Notes under the pieces: model-generated
What the model saw: only the letters and a program-made list of their open reading frames with translations
What the model was told of the DNA's origin: nothing
Database searches by the model: none
Made by a program: the position numbers and the translations under genes
Shown: piece by piece, positions 29,183-39,787 of the stretch
Numbering within the stretch: position 1 is the first letter of the stretch
Layout: each line of letters opens with the position of its first letter
Assembly (NCBI GenBank): GCA_963762165.1
Contig: CAVXJN010000001.1
Coordinates: forward strand, 558,001-622,000
Direction: 5' to 3'
DNA length: 64,000 bases
Source: CAVXJN01 sp963762165
Lineage (GTDB): Bacteria; Pseudomonadota; Gammaproteobacteria; JASBUN01

Positions 29183-30199
29183 TTAGCTACGCGAGGCTTT
29201 CTTCCGACGGCGGGCGGCGCCCGCAAAGCCGGACACAGCAAGCCCGGTTCCCAGCAGGGCCAGTACGCCAGGCTCCGGAACTGCAGTCACATTGACGCTG
29301 GTCAGTGCCGCCAAGGTTAACGTCCAGTTCCCCGCCGTCAGTCCGCTCACATTGAGGCCGAACGTGGAGGCGCCGGTACCAAGGCTGTGGCTCTGACTAC
29401 TGTTGTCGGGGCCGACACCCAGGGTAAGGTTCAAGTCTTCGCTATCTGCGGTCTCGGTACACGCAAGGCCGCCAGAGGCGTCACAATTGTTTGCTGCGGT
29501 ACCTTGCGGCGACCAGCTCACTTCCCCGCTGCCACCGGATAGCTGCTGCAGACCGAACGACGCTGTCATGTTAGACTGGGCCAAACCGAGTCCCGTCAAC
29601 TGGTTCACCAGCGCCTGCATTTCCGGATTGGCGCTGAAGTCGAGAATCAAGGTCGCGGGTGAGACCAACCCATTAGCGAGGGTAAACGACAGCGTGAAGG
29701 TAGTGTTGGATTGAATGTTCGTCGATGCCTGCCCTTGGCCGGTGTTCGCAACCTCCGACTCCGCGACCTGCTTGGTCGAAGTCGGTGTTCCCGTCACCAA
29801 CTCGGAAGTGGAGATTTCCGCGTTGGAGTTCGAGTAGGTGCCGGAACCGGGCCCAAACAGGCTGTAGTTGCTGTCCGCACGAGTGATCGAGCTGCTCGGC
29901 GCATTCGCGGCAGGCACGGTCAACACCGGCGATGTAGCGCTACACGGGGTGCCAAAGCTACCACAACCCGCAGCATTCGCATCGGTAGCGCCATTCAGCG
30001 TCGCCGAATCTTCGACGTTGAAGGTGTACCGGGGGCTAACCCCAGTGATCGGGTCATTGTTGGCATCGAACAGTTGGATGCTCAGGCTATTGATATCGAG
30101 AGACGAACCCGCGTATACGTTCGCGCTGGCTTCGCCTACTGCTCCCATCCCGATCGCAGCCGAGACAGCAGCTACCAAAGTTGCTTTTTTCATGTTCAT
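29183..30199 (-). CDS. PEP-CTERM sorting-domain protein (exosortase substrate)
   Basis: 338 residues: N-terminal signal peptide (KKATLVAAVSAAIGMGAVGE, ASA), a Ser/Thr/Asn-rich extracellular body with two cysteine pairs (CGSFGTPC, CDASGGLAC), and a C-terminal tripartite signal: VPEPGVLALLGTGLAVSGFA then RRRKK. VPEP is the cleavage motif read by exosortase. Start 30199 is supported by AAGGAG 9 bases upstream. A sigma-54 promoter lies about 110 bases upstream of the start, as expected for PrsK/PrsR-controlled PEP-CTERM genes. The Ser/Thr-rich body suggests glycosylation. The gene is intact although xrtA in the same window is not. Confidence 0.93.
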   Translation of the reverse strand: MNMKKATLVAAVSAAIGMGAVGEASANVYAGSSLDINSLSIQLFDANNDPITGVSPRYTFNVEDSATLNGATDANAAGCGSFGTPCSATSPVLTVPAANAPSSSITRADSNYSLFGPGSGTYSNSNAEISTSELVTGTPTSTKQVAESEVANTGQGQASTNIQSNTTFTLSFTLANGLVSPATLILDFSANPEMQALVNQLTGLGLAQSNMTASFGLQQLSGGSGEVSWSPQGTAANNCDASGGLACTETADSEDLNLTLGVGPDNSSQSHSLGTGASTFGLNVSGLTAGNWTLTLAALTSVNVTAVPEPGVLALLGTGLAVSGFAGAARRRKKASRS

Positions 30200-30310
30200 C
30201 GCTCGTGTTCTCCTTATGTTCGAGCAGTTCCAAGATACTTAAACGTGTGTAAATTTTTTGGGGCTCTTCGTCCTTGCCCCGGCCGTATCGGCTCGCGTCG
30301 TCCTCATGAA

Positions 30311-30327
30311 TGCAAACAGCGGGCCAA
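30311..30327 (-). promoter_or_regulatory. Sigma-54 (-24/-12) promoter of the PEP-CTERM gene
   Basis: Minus strand reads TTGGCCCGCTGTTTGCA. The GG and GC doublets have the exact TGGCNC-N5-TTGC spacing of sigma-54 promoters; only one of the conserved bases differs. Transcription would start near 30299, giving a leader of about 100 bases. PrsR (39822-41174) is a sigma-54 activator and is the likely partner. Confidence 0.8.
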
Positions 30328-30341
30328 GATTTCGAATACAC

Positions 30342-30360
30342 TGTAAATCAGTGGCTTACA
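30342..30360. promoter_or_regulatory. Candidate activator box, inverted repeat TGTAA-N9-TTACA
   Basis: The inverted repeat lies 15 bases upstream of the sigma-54 -24 element. Further CTGTAAA and TTTTACAG half-sites occur near 30400 and 30509. They may be PrsR binding sites; 15 bases is closer than usual for an enhancer, so the more distant half-sites could matter more. Confidence 0.4.
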
Positions 30361-30766
30361 ATCGCTCACCCGTGCCGGTCGGTGTCCGCGCGGCGCGGCC
30401 TGTAAAATGCGCTGACAGCGTGGCGCAGCGGCAGCGCGGCACTTTACGGAACGCGGCCGCGCCGCCGCCGCTAGTGGCTCGAAGCGGCGCTAGCGGGCTG
30501 TACCGTCGAGTCCTTTTACAGTGCCTACACGCCGCGATATCGGCCCAGGCCCCGCGCGCGACAGCGCATCGGGACTCGGCCACGTTCGCCGCTACCGATT
30601 GGAGGCGGTTCGCGCCCCGGATTTGTCGAACTTATTGAAGAATTTAACGGAACCACGCCGCGTTGGGAGTATCTTTCTCTGCGAAAGTGCAGCAAAATCG
30701 AACCATTGCGCATCGGACGCCGCCCACACGAGCCCACGACACGGTTCCCTCGCACCTAGACAACCC
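30361..30766. other. GC-rich gene-free stretch upstream of the PEP-CTERM and glycosyltransferase genes
   Basis: Divergent upstream region. Apart from TGTAA-type half-sites near 30400 and 30509 I see no gene, RNA or hairpin of note. The open frames crossing it have no family resemblance. Confidence 0.5.
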
Positions 30767-32070
30767 ATGCGCGTTCTAGCACTCCCTTATACGCAGATGC
30801 TTTCCCATGTCAGCCGACCGCTGCTGGTCGCCCAGGAACTGAGAAACCGCGGCTGGGAGGTCATCTTTCGCGGGCGAAGGCCGGTACGCCGATTTCATTG
30901 CTCAAGCCGGATTCCCAGTTTTGCCGCTGGCGGAACCGGACCCCAGAAAACTCTTGGAAAACATCCGTAAGGGCAAAATGAGGTTCGTCACCGACGACGA
31001 TTTCCGGGACTGATAGAGGCGGATATGCTTTTATACCGGCAAGTGAAGCCAGATCTGGTACTCTCCGACTTCCGTTTTTCTGCGCCCATCTCAGCCCAGG
31101 TGGCAGGCATCCCGCACGCAGCCATCGTGAATGCTTCTTCGACGCAATATCGCGCCCTGCCCTATGTGCCGGTGTTCGGCAGGTTGCAGCGCGGCTGACC
31201 GAACCCGCGCCAACGCTGAGCGCTGTGCTCAACCGCTTCAATGTCGGCCTAGAGATCCGCATTTTTAATCGAGCGATGAGCATTTTTACCCGGCTCAGTA
31301 GAAAATATGGTCTCCAAAAGACCGTTACTGCCACCAACTGCTTAGCCGGCGCCGATCTGACATTGATCGCCGACATTCCCGAATATTTTCCGACCCGACG
31401 ATTGCCCCCCGACTACCATTTCGTCGGTCCCCTGGCGCTTAAAAGCGACGCACCGGCTTCATCCTGGTGGCCGCCGAAAAGAACCGGGCGACCGCTGGTC
31501 TACTTCACGATGGGCACAACGGGATTGGGAGCGTTTTTCCAGTCAGCGCAGAAACTCTTGGCCGATTCTGACATCAGCGCCGTAATCACCACCGGCCAGC
31601 AGGCTGAGGGTATTCATTCTATCGATGACAGGATCTATGTCGAACCATTCATAAACGGCGACCTGGTGATGGAGGTATGTGATCTCGTCGTGTGCCACGG
31701 AGGCAACGGCACCGTTTACCAAGCCCTGCAGTACGGCAAACCGATTATCGGAATTCCCACGCTAGCGGATCAGCAATTCAACATGCGCATGGTGGAACGC
31801 TTGGGCGCCGGGCGGATGATGTCCTGGCACCGATTCCATCGTTACCCCAATTCACTAATGGATCTGATCCATGAGACTATGGAAGATTCATCGATACTGC
31901 ACAATGCCGCTCGGCTGCGAGACTCTCTCGCCGAATATCATGCGGCCGATAACGCTGCAGACCTTATGACACAGCACTTTTCGCCACGCCGCGCGAGATC
32001 GGCTGACGGCGCTACACCTGCGTGCCAAGCGCTGCTTCGGCGATCGGTGGACATAGCGAGGACGTGCTAG
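30767..32070 (+). pseudogene. GT1/MGT-type glycosyltransferase, frameshifted
   Basis: Start MRVLALPYTQMLSHVSRPLL at 30767. The frame breaks near 30880, continues as YADFIAQAGFPVLPLAEPDP, breaks near 31010, continues as LVLSDFRFSAPISAQVAGIP, and breaks again near 31190. From there to 32070 it is open and holds the donor-binding end VCHGGNGTVYQALQYGKPII and FNMRMVERLGAGRMM, typical of UDP-glucuronosyl/macrolide glycosyltransferases. Three indels. Corrected length is about 430 residues, normal for the family. Sits just before a sulfotransferase, so the pair probably decorated a polymer or lipid. Confidence 0.75.
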
Positions 32071-33296
32071 TGATTCATCCGCCCGAACAGCGAGCTTTCG
32101 TCAAAATCTGGAACGGCGCCGCGCGCCGCCTCGCCGTACCCGTACTACGCCCGTCACTCATGCTTGCCGACGTTGTCGATACGGCGCGGAAGAGGACCAG
32201 ATATGACGGCTCCAACGGACTCAACATACTTGAGCCGCTGGAGATCCTCCTGACTTCTCTGCGTGATTCGGGCGATTTGCACGCGTTCGGACAATTCTAC
32301 GTTAGAGCCGTGATCACGAACTTGCTGGAAAACCGACTGAAATTATTTAACTTCTGGCAACAACGCCCTGATATTCTAAGGCAGCGGTTAGAACGGCCGG
32401 TGTTCATACTGGGACTTCCCCGTACCGGCACATCGCTTCTGTTCGACCTACTTTCGCGCGATCCCTGTCATCGATTTTTATCCAACTGGGAAACTACTGT
32501 TTCCCAAATAGACCCAATCGCGAGGCAGCCGGGAGGAAGATCCCGGCGCAGAATCGGTAAACGCCTCGTGCGTTTGCAGGACTATCTGGCGCCAGACTTA
32601 AAGAGCATTCACCGCTTTCACCTCGATGGTCCTGAGGAATGCACGCCTCTGCTGATGCAAAGCCTCAGTACCCAGGCACTTGCCGGAATGTTCAATGCCC
32701 CCGCTTATTCAGCGTGGCTCGACTCGGCACCCCATCTGGAGACATATCGCCATCACAGGCGGACACTTCAAACATTGCAGTGGACGTATCCTGCGCAGCG
32801 CTGGCTACTCAAGTCGCCTGACCATACGGCTGCAGTTAACGCCATTCTGGAAGTCTATCCAGACGCTTGCTTGATCCAATTGCACCGCGACCCGGCCAAA
32901 TCCGTTTCCTCCTGGGCCGATTTAAATGCCGTATTTCGCGAATCTATAGCCGTGTCGTGGACCGTCAATTGTTGGGACAGCAAGTACTGGAAAGGCTGAC
33001 ACCGACATGGCCAGCTGTCTACGGCAGCGACAAACGTTCTCCCCGGCCAGATACTGGATTTGCAATACAATGACCTCATATCCGACCCCATCGGCACGGT
33101 GCGGCGGATTTACGTGCATTTTGACCTGCAATTATCCGCCGGTACTTTAACGGCTATCCAAACCTTGCTAGAGAGTCCTCGTCGTTCTAAAAGTGCGCAC
33201 CGTTATCGTCCCGAAGACTTTGGCTTGACCACTGGCGAGATCCACGAATACTTCGCAACTTATATGCAGCTTTTCTCTATTCCGACCGAAGACTAA
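32022..33296 (+). pseudogene. Sulfotransferase, frameshifted near the C terminus
   Basis: PAPS-dependent sulfotransferase of the Sulfotransfer_3 type. The 5'-phosphosulfate loop is FILGLPRTGTSLLFDLLSRD and the 3'-phosphate motif is LLKSPDHTAAVNAILEVYPD with LIQLHRDPAKSVSS. After about 32940 homology moves to a second frame (RIYSRVVDRQLLGQQVLERL) and then near 33060 to a third (LQYNDLISDPIGTVRRIYVH), ending at 33296. Two indels. The start is uncertain: ATG at 32022 overlaps the glycosyltransferase end, and a GTG near 32064 is also possible. Confidence 0.75.
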
Positions 33297-33377
33297 TTAA
33301 TTCCGCAGCCGCGCCAATCATCGCGGACTCACTCATCGCAACGGTTCGCGGGCAAGAACAGTGCATACGCTCAAGGA

Positions 33378-33956
33378 ATGCAAAGGATGAGACTAAGCAC
33401 CATCACTGCTATCGGATCCAGCATATCAGTGGCGGCAACCAGTCTGGCTGCCCTTGGGCATGCCAGTAAGCTTTTGCTATTTTCCTTCGCGGGCATTGCT
33501 GCGGTATGTATTACGTCACTCTTGGCATGGAGTTACGTCTTTATCGCCAACGCCGAGTCCAAAATTCCCTCGAGGTGCCGGTATTGCCTCCGGCTTCACA
33601 TCGCGTTGCATCTCGTACCCGCAGGCTTCTTGGCTATGAAACTGATTTACCGCGCCCCCGAGCGCTGGGACGCTTGGTACCTCCTTTTAGTGATAGCATT
33701 TTTCTGGACCGGAAGGGAAACCTGGCGAACGATGTATCAGTACACCAGGTCCATACAATATTTGCTATTTTTTCGTGGCAATACGGGGCTGTTGATCATG
33801 GCTCCTATAATGCTGACGCTAGGTCATCTATTTCCGCACACTTTTTTCGTCCACGCATTCGAGCGTTTGCTGCTGGTGTACTTCGCCATTCACCTGATAC
33901 TGACCGGTCCTGCCATAATTAAACTGGAGAAGGATATCGAGGTACGAACTTCGTAA
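33378..33956 (+). CDS. Membrane protein of unknown function
   Basis: 192 residues, not recognised. Five hydrophobic segments are visible: around ISVAATSLAALGHASK, LLFSFAGIAAVCITSLLAWS, LHIALHLVPAGFLAMKLIYR, AWYLLLVIAFFWTGRETWRT and the C-terminal LLLVYFAIHLILTGPAIIKL. Follows the sulfotransferase by about 80 bases on the same strand and may be its operon partner. Unbroken. Confidence 0.6.
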   Translation: MQRMRLSTITAIGSSISVAATSLAALGHASKLLLFSFAGIAAVCITSLLAWSYVFIANAESKIPSRCRYCLRLHIALHLVPAGFLAMKLIYRAPERWDAWYLLLVIAFFWTGRETWRTMYQYTRSIQYLLFFRGNTGLLIMAPIMLTLGHLFPHTFFVHAFERLLLVYFAIHLILTGPAIIKLEKDIEVRTS

Positions 33957-34027
33957 CGTGCGACCGCGGCCGGATGACTAACGACGAGCATGCTAGCGGG
34001 GTACAAATATGTCAATTCTCGGCTGCG

Positions 34028-36810
34028 CTATCCATAGACCGCTTCAAGTCTTTCGCGGCCAATTCCACTCTGGATCGAGCGTCTCGTTAGTAACGGATCG
34101 ACGATACGTCGTGCGTCGCGTTTCGCGTCGTCTTTCAGTAGCGCACGTGCCAAGTCAAGCTGAATTCGCGCATCGTTCGGTACAATTTTAGCAGCCTGTT
34201 GCAGTGTAGAAAGCGCCAGCTTGGTTTGACCGTTTCTTAGCAGCAACATGCCCATTGTGTCGAGCACCTGCGGGTCGTTAGGCGCCAGTTGTTGAGCGCG
34301 CTCAGCAACCGAAAGTGCGCGCGGGAGATTCTGATCCCGCAGTAGCCAGGCGACATTGTTCAACGCCCGAATATTGGATGGCGAGTGCTCCAAGACTTGC
34401 TCGTAAGTTTTCAAGGCATCGCTTGATTGATCGTTCGATAGGTACGCGCCGGCGAGTTGCATCGAAACCGGTGTATCGCGCGGGTGCTTGTCGACCCAAG
34501 TGCGCATGACCTGGACGGCACGATTGCGCTTATGCTGCGCCCAAAGTGCCCGCGACCAGAGCAATGTCAGCTCTGATCCGGCTTCTTTGCTGTCGCCTGC
34601 TCTAACTTCTGGGCAGCTGCGGCGTAATCACCAGTGAGTAACGCATACCATCCTTCTAGGCCCAACACCTCGACGCGGTCACCGAATTCCGCCCGTAGTT
34701 GCTTGATCTGGATATCCGCATCGTGGATGCGACGCTCCTGTACCATCAGCTTGATCTTACCGATTCGCGCCGGCAAATACTTGGGATCAAGCGAAGTCGC
34801 TTTATCGACCGCCTCGCGTGCGGCCTCCAATTCACCGTTACGTGCCAACGCCTCCCCATACATAAAATTGGCCTCTGGCGACTTGGGAGCAATTTCTTTC
34901 CATTTCTTAAACGATCCCTTGGCACCCAACACGTCGCCAGTCATCAGCTCCGTCCTACCCTTAATGTCGAGCAACCGGGGACACTGGTTAAGTTGACTGG
35001 GCCCAATGTCGCGCGTCAGCTTCATACGTCGTCGAACCGGTCTTGCTCGAACAACCGCTTGGCCAGTGCGAAGCGAATCTCCACCGATTGGGGATTTCTG
35101 CTCAGCGCATTAGAAAGGAGGTCAGTTGCTTTTTGTGGCTGCCCTTGGCCGTCAGTAATTTCGCCAGCAAGAGAGCCGCATCCTGATCTTGGACCTTCTT
35201 CTTGAGGTATCCCGTCAATAAAGATTCTGCTTTATCGAGGTGCCCCTGCTGACGCTCCGGCTTCGCGAGGTTTTTCACTGCAGTAGGGTCAGTCGAGTCC
35301 AACTCCAGGACTTCGTTTAGATATTTTCGCGCCTCGCTCCAATCCGCTGTAGCGAGATAACACCCGGCGAGCAGGTTCAAAGGATCTATCCGCTCCGGAA
35401 ACTGCTCGTGTAGCTTTTTCGCCCTGGTCACGGCCAGCTCGAAGTTGCGCGCCTTAAACGCCTCGATCGCATACAATAACTTTCGCACGTATTCCTGCTG
35501 CGCGCTCGCATTACCCGTAGCACCCGCGTCCACTGCGTTGTCGAGCTGCTGATTATTCAGGAGCTTTGCCACCATCAAAGTATAGTTCTCACCGGGTGAA
35601 CCTGAATGCGGGTCCTCGATTTGCTTGGCATATTCCATAGCGCGCTTTGGGTCACCTTCGAGCCATGAAAGCGTTGCTGACAGCCGGAGTATCTCCGCGT
35701 CGTTTGCGTGCCGAGCACGCGCCTGCTGCAGAATCTGGTCCGCCTCTTCCAATTTTGATTGCCGCAGATACACGGCAGCGAGAATGCGTTGGGGGCCGAC
35801 CGCGTACGGCGCTTGTGATGAGGCTTTCTGCGCGAACTGGAGGGCTTGCTCTAAGTTACCCAAAATCAAGTTGGTCGCGGCCAAATACATGGTGGCTTGA
35901 TAAAAATCGGGCACGCGATTGATTGCTGACTGAAATTCCGCCTCGGCCTGGCGATACTTCCGCTGCTTGAAGTAATTGATGCCCGCCACGTAATTGACGT
36001 ACGGATGTTTCCGCAGGCCGTATTTCTTTAATGTACGCAGATCTTCGTCCGCTTCGTCGTACTTTCCCTGCTGAGCACGCGCCAAGGCGCGCTTGGCTAC
36101 GTCCGTATTGACATAATGACGGAGGGCAATCGCTTTACTGAACGCCTTTTCCGCCTCATCGGCTTTACCTTCGCTCAGGGCCATCTCCCCAAGCAAGCTC
36201 CAGCTGGCTGCGACATCAGGGTGTTGCTTTTGAACATTCTTCAGTTGCTCTCGCGCCCCAGTCAAGTCACCTTGACGCCACGCTAGCTGCGCGATACCCA
36301 CCTGCGCCTCCGGATAGTCATTGACGACACCCAGCGCATGTCGGTACGATTCGTCGGCATCACGAACGCGGCCCGACCCTAAATAGGCGTGGCCGCGCAA
36401 TGTCCAGTACTCCGCCTGCACGGGCGCCGGCGAGTCTGCCGCGGGCGGCTTCTGGCGCAAATTTCGTCGATCTGAGCTTCCAAAAACTCCGCTCTCATCA
36501 GCGGTACCACGACGGCATCCTCGCTTACACCGAGATTCATGGCGCGCCGCAGTTCTTTTTCTGCGCTTGCGCCATCTCCCAACTCGATGTAGGTGCGACC
36601 CAATAACCAGCGAGCTTCAGGATTATCTGGATTGACCTGGAGCGCGTTCTTAAGGTCGATGGCCGCGGCTTGGTAATTCCCGCCGTCCCGCGCGTCTTTT
36701 GCGCGCTGTCCGTGCTAGAAATAGGTAAAATTGGTGTCTGAACTGCACCCCGAAATCGCTGTCAGAATCGCGATCGAGAGGCCCGAAAAGATAACTTTCA
36801 ACGTCTGCAT
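34028..36810 (-). pseudogene. PrsT-type TPR lipoprotein of the PEP-CTERM system, dead copy
   Basis: Resembles the TIGR02917-type TPR lipoproteins encoded next to PrsK/PrsR. Start MQTLKVIFSGLSIAILTAIS with lipobox ISGC at 36810, then an in-frame TAG at codon 32 (36715-36717), after which the same frame continues with GNYQAAAIDLKNALQ-like repeats. Further breaks lie near 36460, 35030-35100 and 34565. TPR repeats fill the rest (ARQQGHLDKAESLL-like units), ending near 34028. Total span equals a full-length gene of about 925 codons. It lies 60 bases downstream of an open paralogue at 36871-39678, so this is a tandem duplication of which one copy is lost. Confidence 0.85.
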
Positions 36811-36870
36811 ATTACCCGCATCCTACACAGTGGATTCAAATCACGCCATAAGCTGCACTGCCTGGGCCCG

Positions 36871-39678
36871 CTAACCCCTAGTCTTGAGTTCTCGCAGAAG
36901 CGCCTTCGCGTCCTCGGCTTCGGGAAAACCGGGGTTTGATTTCAACAGTCTCTGCAACTCTTTGCGCGCTTCGATGGCGTTTCCCGCCGCATTCAACGCC
37001 ACCGCGTAATGGTATTGTATGCTGCCGATATGCGGAGCCCTCGCGACTGCCATGCGAAGCATTTTCAGACCTCCTTCGACATTTCCGGTCTGTAGCAGCA
37101 TCCAACCATAGGTGTCGATGATTTCCGGCTGATCCTGTTTGAGTTCATAGGCTTTTTTTGCGAGACTTAATGCGTTGCTTTGCTCATTCTGGTCAAGATA
37201 CAGCCATGCCAGATTATTTAATATAATCGCGTTATTAGGCTGTAGTTTATTGGCCGCTGCGTATTGGTCGATCGCCTCCTCGCGGTGTCCGGTCGACTGT
37301 AGCTGAGAAGCCAACACCATACGTGCACGAACGTCCCTCGGATTCTGTTCAATCCAGGCGAGCAGTCCTTGTACGGCTTGAGTTCCGCGGCCCAAATTTT
37401 GCCTCATCTTAAAGAGCGCGATCGCTCTGTCACTCGTCGACTGGATCGCTTGCGCTTTCTCGAATGCGCGCTCTGCGGATTCATACTCGCGCTTCTGGAA
37501 TTCGGCCTTTCCCTCTAACTCAAACCCGACTCCTGACTTCGGATAATGTGTTTGGATCGTGCGCGCAGTCGCGATAACTTGCTCGTAATCGTCACGTGCA
37601 GCCTCGAGTTTGGCCCGCAACAACAGAGAGGGAAGATGATTCGGCGTTAAGTTCAATGCTTCCTGTAATTCCTTTTCGGCAGTGGCGCTGTCGCCGGAGA
37701 TCGCACGCGCATTTGCAAGCAGGTAGTGTGATTCACTTGACTTTGGCTCCACATTCACCAATCGCTCGAACGTCACCAAAGCGCTCGCTTTTTCACCGAC
37801 TGCAAGTTGTGCCCGCCCTAAGGTACGCAAAGCGCTAGGATGTCGAGGAAACTTATCGGCCAGTTGACGAGCGGTGCTCAACGCTTGCAGTGGGGTATTC
37901 TGGGACAGTTCCAAACGCGTCAACAATACCAGTGGCTCGAGAGCATCGGGATTTGCATCGCGCGCCTGCTGAAGGCGTTGTCGAACTACATCAGGCTTTC
38001 CCTCACCTTCAGCCAGGCGCGCGAGCTCCAACAGTATCTGCAAATTGCCGTGGTCGTAGTTCAATACCTCCGTGAGTCGTTTAATGGCGGAGTCACGGCG
38101 CCCTTCTCGCTCGTCCAATCGAGCTAGATTCAATCGCGCCGGTGTGAATTTGGGATCAATCTCCAGAGCCCTGTGCAAATACTTCCGTGCTTCCTTGGGC
38201 ACTCCTTTGCTAAGATAGGCAGCCCCGATTACGTTATACGGCAGAGGGTTGTCCGGATGCCGCTTTGCCATGGCCTGTGCCGCTTTCAGCGCTTCTTCGT
38301 ACTGCCCTTGGCGCAAGTGGACCATGACCAACAAAAGATCCGCCTGAATCAGATCAGGATCCAACTGTACAGCCGCCTCAAGCTCGGACACCGCACGCCC
38401 GGTATCTCCGCTACCCAGTTGACTGATGCCAAGCTGGGTCCTGATAGCAGCCTCATTGGGTGCCAGGTCCGCGGCGCGATTCAGGTACTCGCTTCCCTTT
38501 GTAAAGTCGCCGCTCTTCATGTACGCAGTACCCAGCAATGCAAAAAACTGGGGATCGTCCCCGACCGTCGGGATACGGGGCTCGAGCATCTGCAATGCGC
38601 CTTTAGGATCTCCCCGCTTGAGTCGCACGACCGCCAACAGTTTTACCGCACGCAGGTCGGAAGGTTGCATCGAGACGAATTTCTTCAAAAAACTTTCCGC
38701 TGTTTCCAGTTGCCCTTTCCGATAGTTCAGAACCCCGAGCAGCAGATTGGCTGGGGCGTAATCCGGGGCGCTACGCAGGATTTCGGTGAGCTGATTTTCA
38801 GCATCATCATTCTGATCCCGCCCCAACGCGATCAATGCGCGCATATACCGGGCAAGTACCAACCGGTTGGAGATCTGTCCGAGCGCATTGAGATCCTGTT
38901 CCGCCTCGTCGTACTTTCTCACCCCCAGATGCGCCGCCGCTTGCGCAATACGCAGACTGATGTGGTGCGGATTAAGTTGTACACCTTTGTCGTAAGCCGC
39001 CAAGGCATCCGTGAATTTGCCCTGATGCTGGAGCATGCGGCCTTTGAAAAGGTAGGCCTCAAGATAGTTTGGGTCGGCCGCAATCGCTTGCTCTGCGAGG
39101 GACGCGGCCCGCGCCTCATCGCCGTCCTGACGCGCGAATTGCGCCTCCAACAACAAGACTTTTGCGCTTTTGGGGGCCAGTTGACGCGCTAGTTCGAATT
39201 CTTCGTGAGCCAGTTTTGGATTCCGATTAATCAATGCAGCATCGGCTCGCATGGCATGGATCTCGACTTGAAGCTCCTTGGAATCTCCTTTTTCCACCTG
39301 CAGGTCCTTGAGCACCTCGCCGGCTTTGTTTTGCCACAAGTCGCGCCTGGGCCAAGCGGAATCAGCCACTTGTCTCGAGGTGCACCCAGTGTCGCGGGCG
39401 CGCTGCAATTCCTTTTCAGCCGAAATCACATCACCGGCCCGCAAATAGGTGTTGCCCAGAAGAAGGCGCGCCTCCGCATCCTTCGGATCATTCTGAAGCG
39501 CGTTTTTGAGTTCGATCACAGCAGTGCGCAAGCGGTCGTTGCTGGAGCGCGTCCTTTGCGGACTGCAGATGGTCTCTGGGCTGCGAACGACGGCGCAGCC
39601 GCCGCACAGCGCAACCATCGCGGCTGCCATTAAGAGCGCCGCTTTCGGCAACATCGTGTGTTTGATCGGCTTTCCCAT
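36871..39678 (-). CDS. prsT: PrsT-type TPR lipoprotein of the PEP-CTERM system, open copy
   Basis: 935 residues from ATG 39678 (GGGAGGG 6 bases upstream), lipobox ALCGGC, then about 20 TPR units such as AVIELKNALQNDPKDAEARL and PNNAIILNNLAWLYLDQNEQ. The family is thought to act in the periplasm or outer membrane in PEP-CTERM protein or polymer assembly. Two stretches are locally garbled: SPETICSPQRTRSSNDRLRT near 39535-39590, where a neighbouring frame reads HLQSAKDALQQR, and RDTGCTSRQVADSAWPRRDL near 39330-39400, where other frames read LGAPRDKWLIPL and AQARLVAKQ. In each case small indels cancel and the frame is restored. The protein is probably still functional. Confidence 0.87.
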   Translation of the reverse strand: MGKPIKHTMLPKAALLMAAAMVALCGGCAVVRSPETICSPQRTRSSNDRLRTAVIELKNALQNDPKDAEARLLLGNTYLRAGDVISAEKELQRARDTGCTSRQVADSAWPRRDLWQNKAGEVLKDLQVEKGDSKELQVEIHAMRADAALINRNPKLAHEEFELARQLAPKSAKVLLLEAQFARQDGDEARAASLAEQAIAADPNYLEAYLFKGRMLQHQGKFTDALAAYDKGVQLNPHHISLRIAQAAAHLGVRKYDEAEQDLNALGQISNRLVLARYMRALIALGRDQNDDAENQLTEILRSAPDYAPANLLLGVLNYRKGQLETAESFLKKFVSMQPSDLRAVKLLAVVRLKRGDPKGALQMLEPRIPTVGDDPQFFALLGTAYMKSGDFTKGSEYLNRAADLAPNEAAIRTQLGISQLGSGDTGRAVSELEAAVQLDPDLIQADLLLVMVHLRQGQYEEALKAAQAMAKRHPDNPLPYNVIGAAYLSKGVPKEARKYLHRALEIDPKFTPARLNLARLDEREGRRDSAIKRLTEVLNYDHGNLQILLELARLAEGEGKPDVVRQRLQQARDANPDALEPLVLLTRLELSQNTPLQALSTARQLADKFPRHPSALRTLGRAQLAVGEKASALVTFERLVNVEPKSSESHYLLANARAISGDSATAEKELQEALNLTPNHLPSLLLRAKLEAARDDYEQVIATARTIQTHYPKSGVGFELEGKAEFQKREYESAERAFEKAQAIQSTSDRAIALFKMRQNLGRGTQAVQGLLAWIEQNPRDVRARMVLASQLQSTGHREEAIDQYAAANKLQPNNAIILNNLAWLYLDQNEQSNALSLAKKAYELKQDQPEIIDTYGWMLLQTGNVEGGLKMLRMAVARAPHIGSIQYHYAVALNAAGNAIEARKELQRLLKSNPGFPEAEDAKALLRELKTRG

Positions 39679-39787
39679 CGATTCCCTCCCGCAAGAACTT
39701 GCGTATCGCATACCTTTACGGCCCGCGATTGGCATGGTGACGCCTGATTAAGCCGCGAAGGATTCACGCCCAGGTCAGGACGGACCT

